From Leptospiraceae bacterium (lineage in GTDB: Bacteria; Spirochaetota; Leptospiria; Leptospirales; Leptospiraceae), in assembly GCA_015075105.1 (NCBI GenBank), contig JABTUZ010000001.1, positions 569,001 through 633,000 of the forward strand: a DNA stretch of 64,000 nucleotides, in the 5' to 3' direction. This document shows positions 16,947 through 24,519 of this stretch, one piece after another. The position numbers and the translations under genes are program-made. Each line of letters begins with the position of its first letter. The stretch's first letter is position 1. The notes under the pieces are model-generated. The model saw nothing but the letters and a program-made list of their open reading frames with translations, did no database searches and was not told where the DNA came from.

Positions 16947-19355
16947 TCATCCTTTGTTATTCTCTTCTTGAATCTCAAACTTGGTGTCTAAACCAAAATA
17001 GAAATATCTCGGCTTTTGTGGGTTGTATTTTGTATCCCAAGAATCCAAAACATTCTCCACACCAAAAAACCATTGGAAGTAATTTGCAAATTTTTGGCTG
17101 ATACGCAAGTTGATGTTAGTGTGCGCATTTACCATTCTGTACCCGTATGTCGTGTTTGATGTACAGGTGACTTGATTTCTTTCTGTGCAGTAATCTGAGA
17201 CTGGTTTAGGAATATTTAAACTATTAATAAAATTATTTTGAATGGAGCTGACTCTTGTTGTGATCTCGGATTCCAGAGAATCCAAATATTCAGGTAAGTC
17301 TGGAGTACATCCCAAAAAACTATTGGTGCAGTAGTATGGAGATTTCCCAAAGGAGACCGCAAATAGAGAAACTCCGAATCCAGTAGGTTTATGATCTATT
17401 TTAATATTTGCGTTCCAACGGTGTGGTGTTCTTCCTTCTAAAGGAAGGTTTGTTATTTCATCTTTTGTGGAAGTGTAAGTGTAGCCGAGCCCAAATGATA
17501 AAAAGGAATTTAGCCTAAAATTAATTGAAGACTCTAATCCCCCTGTTTTTGCTTTTAGGTAGTTGGAGGATTTGTAAACTTGCATGCCAGATGAATCGTT
17601 GGAAGGACTTAACCTGAGTCCGATCAAATTACTGACACTGTTGTAAAATAGATTTGAGCTAAGCCAGATTTTTCTATTAATATCCCATTCAAAACCTAAA
17701 TTATTTGTTCTGGACAATTCCGGTTTTAGTTGGTCGTTTCCTGTAACTCTGTAACCGACCCCAGGATTGAAAAAATTGTAATACAAATCCTGAAAGCTTG
17801 GTGCTCTATAGCCCAATCCTGAAGCTGCACGTATTCTAAAATTTTCACTCGTATCAAAACGCACTGCAAGTTTAGGCAACCATTGACCACCGTAAATAGA
17901 ATCCCTGTCGTATCGAACACCCGGCACAATTTGGATTCTTGGAGCATCGGAAATTCTCCATTCATCCTGAACATAAAATGCGTGTCTAAATCTATCGGCG
18001 TAGCCATTGATTACTTGGGATTGAAAAAGCTCTGGACGAATATCGCTTAGACAAATATTCGGAAATTCTCTTTTGCAATCGGGAGAAATTCTTGCAGATG
18101 AAATTTGGTCGGTTAAATTTTCTGCTCCAAAAGACAATACATGGTTTTCTGAAAATTTGTAATCTAATTTCGATCTTTCTTCAATTACAGTATTATCTGT
18201 CCTTTGTTTGGAATCAAGGTCATCTGCCTTTCTTTGATCCATTGTATATAAGTCTTGGAATCTTGAGTAATTTGTATTTAGTGTCAGATTTAATTTTTGA
18301 GTGATAGCCCAATCTAAATTTAAAGCTCCCATGAAATCGTGTGTCTTGCTGTTTCTATCATAAATTGTTCTGGGTAGAACTGCATCTACTCCACTTTGGT
18401 CTAAGTATCTATAATAAAATTGAGAAGTCAATTTGACATTTTCCTTAACATGGAGAATAGATTTGTTCGCTACGTTTAAATCATTAAATGAATTTCCAGA
18501 AGTAGATTCTAATGGAAATGAATAAGATGGGGCGTTAGTTGCCAAGTAATACATTTCTCTTTTAGACATTCCGTGAGGAAAAGGGTTGTAAGCACCCGAC
18601 GTAGATGCTATCCTCCCATTTCTCGGTCCTTTTGTAGCATCTAAGGTTAAGTCGTACCCTTCTCCTCTGTGCCAGCCGGCAGTAAAGTTTGTAGAATAGT
18701 TTTCTGTTTTCACTCCTACAGATCCGGTATTTCTAAAATCTAAAGTTTCGCTGTAATATTTTTTACTGCCGGTTCCTCCAAGAGTTCTGAAGTTTGCACT
18801 AAAAGGAGAAATAGCTTCCTTTGTAATAATGTTGATCACACCTGCAATAGCATCAGAGCCGTAAATTGCAGAAGACGAGCCTTTTACTATTTCAATTCTT
18901 TCTATTTCTTCGGCTTTAAACCTCGTGAGGTCAATGGCCCCATTGAATCTACCTGTAGTCCTTTGACCGTCCACAAGGATTAAAACATTTTGGGCGCTTA
19001 AGCCCTGTATCTGAATTGTTTCTCCTCTTTCGCCGGAAGTAGCAGGTCGAACATTTACCCCTGGAATATTTCGTACAGCCTCTGAAAGGTCTTTTGCTCC
19101 CATGTCGTCAATGTCTTTTCTTGAAATCACCTCTGTAGTAATTGCCGAGTCTTTCAAAAGACCTTCTCTTCTTGTTCCTGTCACTGTAATCATGTTTTGT
19201 CTTTCATCGAAGGGTTCATTATTTGAGAATTCTTTCTTGTTGGTAGCTTGTGAAATTTTATTGCTTGTATTTTGCTTTTTTGCTTCTGAAAAATCTTTTG
19301 CAACAATTCCAAAAGAGACTAAGAAGAATAATGACCAAAGAAAAAAATGAGGCAT
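16947..19355 (-). CDS. TonB-dependent outer-membrane receptor, HmuR-like (haem/iron)
   Basis: Outer-membrane beta-barrel that imports a ligand using TonB energy. The product (802 residues from ATG 19355) has a signal peptide (MPHFFLWSLFFLVSFGIVAKD), a TonB-box-like stretch near MITVTGTRREG, and a plug domain with EAVRNIPGVNVRPATSGERGE, ILVDGQRTTG and SSSAIYGSDAIAGVINIITK. The barrel ends with aromatic strands (PRYFYFGLDTKF). YRAP followed later by NDQLKPEL resembles the FRAP/NPNL haem-receptor motif. An upstream TTG (19382) would add 9 residues and overlap hmuY. The adjacent HmuY-like gene supports haem uptake; ligand is an inference. Confidence 0.88.
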   Translation of the reverse strand: MPHFFLWSLFFLVSFGIVAKDFSEAKKQNTSNKISQATNKKEFSNNEPFDERQNMITVTGTRREGLLKDSAITTEVISRKDIDDMGAKDLSEAVRNIPGVNVRPATSGERGETIQIQGLSAQNVLILVDGQRTTGRFNGAIDLTRFKAEEIERIEIVKGSSSAIYGSDAIAGVINIITKEAISPFSANFRTLGGTGSKKYYSETLDFRNTGSVGVKTENYSTNFTAGWHRGEGYDLTLDATKGPRNGRIASTSGAYNPFPHGMSKREMYYLATNAPSYSFPLESTSGNSFNDLNVANKSILHVKENVKLTSQFYYRYLDQSGVDAVLPRTIYDRNSKTHDFMGALNLDWAITQKLNLTLNTNYSRFQDLYTMDQRKADDLDSKQRTDNTVIEERSKLDYKFSENHVLSFGAENLTDQISSARISPDCKREFPNICLSDIRPELFQSQVINGYADRFRHAFYVQDEWRISDAPRIQIVPGVRYDRDSIYGGQWLPKLAVRFDTSENFRIRAASGLGYRAPSFQDLYYNFFNPGVGYRVTGNDQLKPELSRTNNLGFEWDINRKIWLSSNLFYNSVSNLIGLRLSPSNDSSGMQVYKSSNYLKAKTGGLESSINFRLNSFLSFGLGYTYTSTKDEITNLPLEGRTPHRWNANIKIDHKPTGFGVSLFAVSFGKSPYYCTNSFLGCTPDLPEYLDSLESEITTRVSSIQNNFINSLNIPKPVSDYCTERNQVTCTSNTTYGYRMVNAHTNINLRISQKFANYFQWFFGVENVLDSWDTKYNPQKPRYFYFGLDTKFEIQEENNKG

Positions 19356-19366
19356 GACGAAATAGT

Positions 19367-20050
19367 TCAGATTTTTTTCCAAATAAATTTTGGATTACCG
19401 CTTGTCCCTGCTGCATTATAATAATCCGAAATCTTTAAAATGTATTTGCTTCCATCACTACCGGTAATAATATAAACAAAACCACGAGTGGTGATTACAT
19501 GAAAACCTGAGTAGTCGTACCATGGGGAATTTGCTGGCTTAGAAGTAGAGTCGATTGGTGAAGACAAAAACGGATTTAACCTTGAGTTAAAAGCCGCAAC
19601 AACGCCCGCAATAACAGAAGAAATTAAAACCTCGTCCACAGACTTAGTGCATTCGCCGGCAGTATGAGTTGCATTAAAATCTGTAGAGCCATTTGTACAA
19701 GCTCCTCCAATTCCCCCAGAAGAAACACTTGTCCCACTGTAGGTTCCGATGTTCATTCTCTGCAATTTTAAGTCCCAAGAATCTGTAGAGCCTGCCTTTA
19801 CTCCGTTATTTTTTAAACTAACGTAAACCCAGTCTGAATTGGATGTTGCGTTTACTGTAGTAGTGTAAACTCCATTGTTTAATGTAGTTTTAACTTCACC
19901 TGCTGTCGCCGCACTTTCAACTGAACGTAAAATTAAAAAGTCCACGATCGGGTTTTCAGATGATTTCTTTTGAGTACAGTTGGAAATCGCCAAAGCCAAA
20001 GTTAGTATAAGAAAGATACTCTTCTTAAAAATTTGTAAATTTTTTTCCAT
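19367..20050 (-). CDS. HmuY-like haem-binding lipoprotein
   Basis: A 227-residue exported protein with a lipoprotein signal peptide (lipobox ISNC, Cys25). The body shows the HmuY pattern: NSDWVYVSLKNN, SWDLKLQRMNIGTYSGTSVSSGGIGGAC, and a C-terminal strand region GFHVITTRGFVYIITGSDGSKYILKISDYY. HmuY proteins of Porphyromonas bind haem at the surface and pass it to the receptor HmuR. Here it precedes the TonB receptor on the same strand with 11 bases between, so they form a pair. The Fur-like operator upstream predicts iron repression. Family assignment is from pattern recall and fairly good. Confidence 0.7.
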   Translation of the reverse strand: MEKNLQIFKKSIFLILTLALAISNCTQKKSSENPIVDFLILRSVESAATAGEVKTTLNNGVYTTTVNATSNSDWVYVSLKNNGVKAGSTDSWDLKLQRMNIGTYSGTSVSSGGIGGACTNGSTDFNATHTAGECTKSVDEVLISSVIAGVVAAFNSRLNPFLSSPIDSTSKPANSPWYDYSGFHVITTRGFVYIITGSDGSKYILKISDYYNAAGTSGNPKFIWKKI

Positions 20051-20103
20051 AAAATTAAAAATTCTCCTTTTTGAATTACCACTAAAAAAATTGAGTAAAT
20101 TTT

Positions 20104-20150
20104 TGTCAATTGAAATTGAGACTTAGACTCAATTATGAGAATTATTCTAA
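20104..20150 (-). promoter_or_regulatory. Fur/PerR-like operator and promoter of the hmuY-receptor pair
   Basis: TGAGAATTATTCTAA (20136-20150) is a 7-1-7 dyad with one mismatch and close to the Fur box TGATAAT-N-ATTATCA. Right beside it is a perfect inverted repeat AATTGAG-N7-CTCAATT (20114-20134). On the minus strand TTGACA (20109-20104) follows as a -35 with an AT-rich -10 region about 17 bases on, 54 bases before the hmuY start. AAGGAG (20069-20064) is the ribosome binding site, with a slightly long spacer of 13 bases. Confidence 0.6.
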
Positions 20151-20216
20151 TTTTTCCTTTTTCGTATAAAGTATTGTAGAGGTATAAAATCTGTATTCGT
20201 ATCAGCTCTTATCAGA

Positions 20217-20275
20217 TTGGAGTTCCCACATTTTAGCGTAAAAAGTTCTCTATTAGTATAAAATGTGTAAACTTA
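20217..20275 (-). repeat. Single copy of the dispersed ~65-bp repeat
   Basis: TTGGAGTTCCCACATTTTAGCG followed by AAAAAGTTC and AGTATAAAATGTGTAAAC aligns with the reverse complement of the 13272-13490 units (core GGAGTTCCCACATTTT, then the ACTAAATGCGAAAC-like end). Same orientation as the 16751-16920 cluster. Confidence 0.75.
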
Positions 20276-20387
20276 ATACTAAACCAAACTAAAATAAAAA
20301 GCTACCTTAAAAGAGAATCTAAACGAAAAGGATTTCGAAGCTCACCGATTTCAGACTTTAGTCCTTTTATCCTCTGAATTGGAGTTC

Positions 20388-20440
20388 CCGCTTTTTTTCA
20401 TAAAAAGTGAAAATTTTTACAAAAATACCTAATTTGTGGT
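20388..20440 (-). repeat. Diverged single copy of the dispersed repeat
   Basis: TTGGAGTTCCCGCTTTTTTTCA then AAAAAGTGAAAATTTTTAC. The core has one change (CCCAC to CCCGC) and the distal end is degraded. It lies 171 bases after the copy at 20217. Confidence 0.6.
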
Positions 20441-20488
20441 ATTTACAGAAAAAATCAAAAATGGTAGAATATACATAAAGAAAGATAA

Positions 20489-21862
20489 ATGGGAAAGAAA
20501 ATGAAAAAAATCCTAATAAGCATTGCAGCAATTTTGATCGTTGTGATAGAGGTTCGGGCAGACATAGTTACCTTTCGCAGTGGCAAAGTCGTGGAAAACG
20601 TAAAGACTACAATTTTGAAAGATAGCGTAGTGATTCAATATGAAGAAGGTCGAAAAGAAACGCGGCCGAAAGGAGAAATTAAGAGTCTGAAAGTTCGTTC
20701 TGTGGTTTGGAGACTCGCTGAAGAAAAAAAACGTAAGCAAAACGCAGAGGCAGAAGCAAGGTTTGCAGAAGAAAAAAGAAAAGCAGAGGAAGAGGAGAAA
20801 GCAAGGGTAGCAGAGGCATCCGAAAAAGGAACTGATTTTGAGTTGCGTGCAGAAGAGGATAAAATTAGTCCTACAAAAAACGCTGCACTCGGAATGATTC
20901 CGATATACAGTGGTGCCTATCGTACGGGAAAAATGAAAACTGGAATTGCGATGAGTATTCTTGAAGGATTAGCGTTATTGAACACTCTGGATTTTGTGAC
21001 TGCCAAGAAAAAACATACAATGACTGTTGGAGAAGTCGGAATGTTAATGATGTCTTTACCCTATTTGCCTGGGGGACAATACGCTTCATCACAATCATCA
21101 TCTATGGGCAGTGCAGGTTTGATCATGTTTGCCGGTAGTATAAATTCTCAAAGCTATACCGGAGGAATAACCGGAAGAAAAATTGTTAATCAAATAGGAA
21201 CAAACTCTGTAAATGAAAGAAAAATAAATAGTGTAAGAACCAGCACCTATGCGATTTTAGTTACAACACTATTGATTGACTCAATTGTATCTGGTTTTTC
21301 TGCATCGGAATGGAATGAAGGAACTTGGACTGGTGATGTTGGTGCAAGACCATCTACTCCCGGGTCCCGTGGTATTCGATCTGCCTTTTTTCCTGGTTGG
21401 GGGCAACTTTATGGAGGAAACACAACAAAGGGTTCTATTTTTTTAACAACTGGTATTACACTTATTGCGACAGCAATGGGGTTAGACAATGTAGTCAAGG
21501 GGGAACAATCAAAATATAGAGGAAACCAGAATAATATAATGTATTACTACTACAATGAAACAATGACTACTTCTTCTACTAAATTACCCAATGCGGCGAT
21601 TTATTATCTTGCGAATTCAAACTCTGTAAACTCTCGAAAGGCAGTTGGAGATGCCGTGAAAAATAGAAATAATGCGTTAGGCGTTTTGATTGGATTTTGG
21701 ATATACAATATTTTTGATGCGGTATATTTTAGTGGCAAGTCATCACAGGCAGGCTCATTTCAAATTCGTCCTGAAATTTCCGTTGCAAAAACTCAAAGCC
21801 ATTCTAATTCGCCCGCAGTATTAGAGAATAAAGTTGGACTCACCCTCGAATATGTATTTTAG
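20489..21862 (+). CDS. Exported protein with coiled coil and DUF5683-like membrane repeats
   Basis: A 457-residue protein of unknown function. A signal peptide (KKILISIAAILIVVIEVRA) is followed by a small beta module (DIVTFRSGKVVENVKTTILKDSVVIQYEEG) and a long Lys/Glu/Ala coiled coil (about 75-115). Then come two related hydrophobic units, NAALGMIPIYSGAYRTGKMKTG and RSAFFPGWGQLYGGNTTKGS, the latter a typical PGWGQxYxGxxxKG motif of DUF5683-type proteins. ATG 20489 and ATG 20501 are both usable. It is followed after 10 bases by a lipoprotein gene, likely cotranscribed. Leptospires have several such proteins near the cell surface; the role is not known. Confidence 0.75.
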   Translation: MGKKMKKILISIAAILIVVIEVRADIVTFRSGKVVENVKTTILKDSVVIQYEEGRKETRPKGEIKSLKVRSVVWRLAEEKKRKQNAEAEARFAEEKRKAEEEEKARVAEASEKGTDFELRAEEDKISPTKNAALGMIPIYSGAYRTGKMKTGIAMSILEGLALLNTLDFVTAKKKHTMTVGEVGMLMMSLPYLPGGQYASSQSSSMGSAGLIMFAGSINSQSYTGGITGRKIVNQIGTNSVNERKINSVRTSTYAILVTTLLIDSIVSGFSASEWNEGTWTGDVGARPSTPGSRGIRSAFFPGWGQLYGGNTTKGSIFLTTGITLIATAMGLDNVVKGEQSKYRGNQNNIMYYYYNETMTTSSTKLPNAAIYYLANSNSVNSRKAVGDAVKNRNNALGVLIGFWIYNIFDAVYFSGKSSQAGSFQIRPEISVAKTQSHSNSPAVLENKVGLTLEYVF

Positions 21863-21872
21863 GAGAAATAAA

Positions 21873-23090
21873 ATGAAAAAAATCATAAAAAATTTTTATA
21901 TTACAAAATCTATGGTTGGAATTCTGGTAGGATTCTTTCTTTCTTGTTCAGATTTACATTTTAAATACGATAATGCTTCAGACATAAAAACTCCAACTGG
22001 TTTATTAATGTATTTATACGCTCCTACATTTTTTGCAAATTGGGGTGGTGGTGGCTCCCAACCTCGTTTAATTTTTTCCTATGCGGACCGAATTATCATC
22101 GCATCTGAATCGTATTCTTCCACGGCACCAAGCGTATGGGTAAGTACCGACGGAATTACATTTACTAAATCCAGCGTAAAATTAGGAGACTGCACTGGGT
22201 CATACTCTTCATCTTCTTCAGGAAATATTGGTTGTATTGTATCTGCGGTTGGCTATGAAAACGGGACTTATGCGGTCTTTGGATACAAAACACAAAACTC
22301 TACAGGTTCAAGTTCCACTTTGGCAAATTATTTCGGGAAGGGCACAGACCTAAGCACAATTACCGTAAACTCTACAAGTCCCGGTGCTACGATCGGAAGT
22401 AATCAACCATTTATCTATTCCTCTGGAAAGTTTCACGCCTACCAAAGCGGAACTACCAATGCAATTTATACTACAAGCGATGGAAGTTCTTGGACCCCAT
22501 ATACTGCCTCTTTTTCCTGTAGCACAATGTATCTTGCAGATAGCGGCACTCCGGCGTGTGGTTTGAGTAAATACTACAATGGAACAACTTGGATAAATGC
22601 CGGAGCAATTTCAGGAGGAGGAGGAGTTGTGAATACAAGCTCTAATTCAAGCTATCTGGATAATGCTTTTTATGCATGGCAAAACAATTCAGGAACTCTC
22701 ACGCTTTACAAATCTACATCTGGTTCCATTACATCCGGTGTGACTTTTCCCGGGGCTGCGGATAGCAGCATTTCTCTTTCTTCTTCCAATATGAGGCCAG
22801 AGAAAATTGTAAAAACTTCCGGTGGGGTTTATTTGATGTATGCATCCAATTGGAGTAATAATGTAAACACGCTTACATGGTTGAAGTCCACTAATGGGAC
22901 TTCCTGGAGTATCATAACGCCAACTTTTCCGAACGAACTCGGAACGGTAGATGGCATCTATGGGCTTGGAGCTCTTGGAAATACGTTTTTTGCTTCCGTG
23001 TCTTTCAAAGTGAGTGCTTCTTCATCCAATACAAATAGTTATCTTATGAAATCCACGGACGGTCAGACCTGGACCAAGGTGAGTTTGTGA
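21873..23090 (+). CDS. Lipoprotein with BNR/sialidase-like repeats
   Basis: A 405-residue predicted lipoprotein; the signal peptide ends in the lipobox FFLSC (Cys25). The body is Ser/Thr/Gly-rich and contains repeated Asp-box-like units: VWVSTDGITFTKS, IYTTSDGSSWTPY, WLKSTNGTSWSII and LMKSTDGQTWTKV, spread through the chain. This pattern suggests a beta-propeller of the sialidase/BNR fold without visible catalytic residues of a sialidase. ATG 21873 has AGGAG about 7 bases upstream; an upstream ATG (21834) lacks one and would hide the signal peptide. Probably surface exposed; ligand unknown. Confidence 0.75.
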   Translation: MKKIIKNFYITKSMVGILVGFFLSCSDLHFKYDNASDIKTPTGLLMYLYAPTFFANWGGGGSQPRLIFSYADRIIIASESYSSTAPSVWVSTDGITFTKSSVKLGDCTGSYSSSSSGNIGCIVSAVGYENGTYAVFGYKTQNSTGSSSTLANYFGKGTDLSTITVNSTSPGATIGSNQPFIYSSGKFHAYQSGTTNAIYTTSDGSSWTPYTASFSCSTMYLADSGTPACGLSKYYNGTTWINAGAISGGGGVVNTSSNSSYLDNAFYAWQNNSGTLTLYKSTSGSITSGVTFPGAADSSISLSSSNMRPEKIVKTSGGVYLMYASNWSNNVNTLTWLKSTNGTSWSIITPTFPNELGTVDGIYGLGALGNTFFASVSFKVSASSSNTNSYLMKSTDGQTWTKVSL

Positions 23091-23101
23091 GGAAAACAAG
23101 C

Positions 23102-23136
23102 TTGACTTTTGCAAGTAACCTGACCATATATAGTCA
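23102..23136 (+). promoter_or_regulatory. Promoter with palindromic operator of the vapBC-type module
   Basis: TTGACT (23102-23107) and CATATA (23125-23130) are 17 bases apart. TGACCATATATAGTCA (23121-23136) is a near-perfect 16-base palindrome that covers the -10 and ends 2 bases before the antitoxin ATG. It is the natural candidate for antitoxin or toxin-antitoxin autorepression. The very short leader lacks a good ribosome binding site. Confidence 0.6.
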
Positions 23137-23138
23137 TT

Positions 23139-23387
23139 ATGAAGAAAAATGAAATGAACGTTTCCCTATTAAAAGCCCATGCAAGCAGAGCCTTGAAAGA
23201 AATTCGCGAAAATAAAATGAGTTTTCTGATCTACGACCGAGATATTCCCGTAGCCCGAATGGTTCCTTATATGGACCGGGATTTAGTGATCCGTAAACCC
23301 AAAAAAAAATTCAAGCTTCCAAAAAATCCGGTGTTGGTAGATGTAGATCCTTTGGATTTTCTTTTGGAGGACAGGAAAAGTAGATGA
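23139..23387 (+). CDS. Type II antitoxin, Phd/YefM- or VapB-like
   Basis: An 82-residue protein. Its first half (NVSLLKAHASRALKEIRENKMSFLIYDRDIPVARMVPY) matches the Phd/YefM pattern, in which a helical DNA-binding domain precedes the strand with VAR(L/M)VP. The C-terminal part is basic then acidic (KPKKKFKLPKNPVLVDVDPLDFL), as expected for a disordered tail that wraps the toxin. It overlaps the PIN toxin gene by 4 bases, the classic antitoxin-first order. The palindrome upstream predicts autoregulation. A start at a second ATG (23154) is possible. Confidence 0.82.
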   Translation: MKKNEMNVSLLKAHASRALKEIRENKMSFLIYDRDIPVARMVPYMDRDLVIRKPKKKFKLPKNPVLVDVDPLDFLLEDRKSR

Positions 23388-23803
23388 ATTGCTACCTTGA
23401 CTCATCCGTGGCACTGGACTGGATTTTGCATTTGAAAAGCGTTGAACCGATTGGTTTGAAAAAAATCGAGACAATTGTTTCAAGCGAGCTATTGGAAATA
23501 GAATGCAGTCGCGTTTTGGACCGATACAGGCTTCAGGCACTTTTGGATGACGTGAAAGTTTCCGAGTCCAAGAAAAAATTAAAGTCGCTTTTGGAAAGCA
23601 TCGGACTCATCGAGATTACGGAAAAAATCAAAAAACGTGCGAAAGATAGTTTTCCAACTATTATTGGAACGTTAGACGCGATTCATCTTTCTTCGGCGCT
23701 TTTGTGGGCGGAAGAACTTCGCAAACCTTTCGTTCTTCTTACGAGGGATAAACAGATGAAAGTTTGCTCAGAGGCATTGGGAATTGAAGTGTTGGGTTTG
23801 TAG
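23384..23803 (+). CDS. vapC: PIN-domain toxin, VapC-like ribonuclease
   Basis: A 139-residue PIN-domain protein, likely an endoribonuclease toxin. The acidic residues of the active site are visible: Asp6 in CYLDSSVALDWIL, Glu near 38-42 in SELLEIECSRVL, and GTLDAIHLSSAL near 93 with the third Asp, plus FVLLTRDKQM for the fourth position. Length is typical for VapC. It is coupled to the preceding antitoxin by a 4-base overlap. RNA target is unknown. Confidence 0.88.
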   Translation: MNCYLDSSVALDWILHLKSVEPIGLKKIETIVSSELLEIECSRVLDRYRLQALLDDVKVSESKKKLKSLLESIGLIEITEKIKKRAKDSFPTIIGTLDAIHLSSALLWAEELRKPFVLLTRDKQMKVCSEALGIEVLGL

Positions 23804-23862
23804 AATTGTGAAAAAACTTTGCTGGATTTCTTAGAAGAGATGAAGATGGATAGAAAATTCGA

Positions 23863-24414
23863 TTATCGGAGAAATTTGATCGCAGAAACAAGGATTCCTG
23901 TTTGTGCTATGAACATACCTGCGACCCATTTGATGATTTCGACTTTTGTATCTTGGATTTTCATTTCGTTATCTTTGATTTTCAGTTCAAGAAAGGTTGA
24001 TAATTCTTTATTTTTTGCTTCCATGATCAATTCAAATTTTTTAAATCTATTATCCATGACAAGCTCCAATTCTTTGATGTCTCGCTTCAGAGATTCTTCG
24101 GATTCCTTTATGCGTGCATCTGTAGTAAGCTCCAATTCTTTGATGTCTCGTTTCAGGGTTTGTTCGGATTCCTTTATTCGAGCCTCCATAACAAGTTCCA
24201 TTTCTTTAATGTCTCGCTTTAGAGATTGTTCTGCAATTTTTGTTTGGTTACTCATATTTAATTCAAGTTCTTTGATATCCCTTTTGGATGCCAATTGTGT
24301 TTCTGTGATATCTGAAAAAACAGATGCGATTTCTTTAGCCGCTTTATCATTGATTTCGGCATTTTTCAATCGTTCATATATTTTTAGAGAATCAATTAGA
24401 ACATCAGTTACCAT
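23863..24414 (-). CDS. Coiled-coil protein of DUF1640 type with C-terminal membrane anchor
   Basis: A 183-residue protein. The N-terminal part (VLIDSLKIYERLKNAEINDKAAKEIASVF) is followed by about four repeats of a heptad-like unit KRDIKELEL...ARIKESE (about residues 44-125), and a C-terminal hydrophobic helix (IIKWVAGMFIAQTGILVSAIKFL). This architecture fits DUF1640/CCDC90-like proteins. The opposite strand has a 222-codon frame (23819-24487) that is only the shadow of the repeats. The gene is convergent with vapC. Function unknown; probably membrane-tethered oligomer. Confidence 0.75.
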   Translation of the reverse strand: MVTDVLIDSLKIYERLKNAEINDKAAKEIASVFSDITETQLASKRDIKELELNMSNQTKIAEQSLKRDIKEMELVMEARIKESEQTLKRDIKELELTTDARIKESEESLKRDIKELELVMDNRFKKFELIMEAKNKELSTFLELKIKDNEMKIQDTKVEIIKWVAGMFIAQTGILVSAIKFLR

Positions 24415-24519
24415 AGAGGCATTTTTGCATGAAGAGAAAAAGAGATCAAGGATTTTTTTATATGAGTTGTATTTAAACCTTACATAAAAAGAGCAATAAC
24501 GAAAGAAAAGGAGAAAAAA

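Larger units (their letters stand above)
20051..20488. other. Divergent intergenic region with operator and two repeat copies
   Basis: 438 bases between hmuY (minus) and the secreted-protein gene at 20489 (plus). It contains the hmuY promoter/operator (20104-20150), two single copies of the GTGGGAACTCC repeat (20217-20275 and 20388-20440), and AT-rich sequence before the plus-strand gene. No small ORF or RNA gene was recognised. Confidence 0.6.

Noticed and set aside
23819..24487. 222-codon plus-strand ORF after vapC
   Set aside because: It is the antisense of the DUF1640-like coiled-coil gene; its Ser/Leu-rich repeats mirror the Lys/Glu heptads of the real protein.
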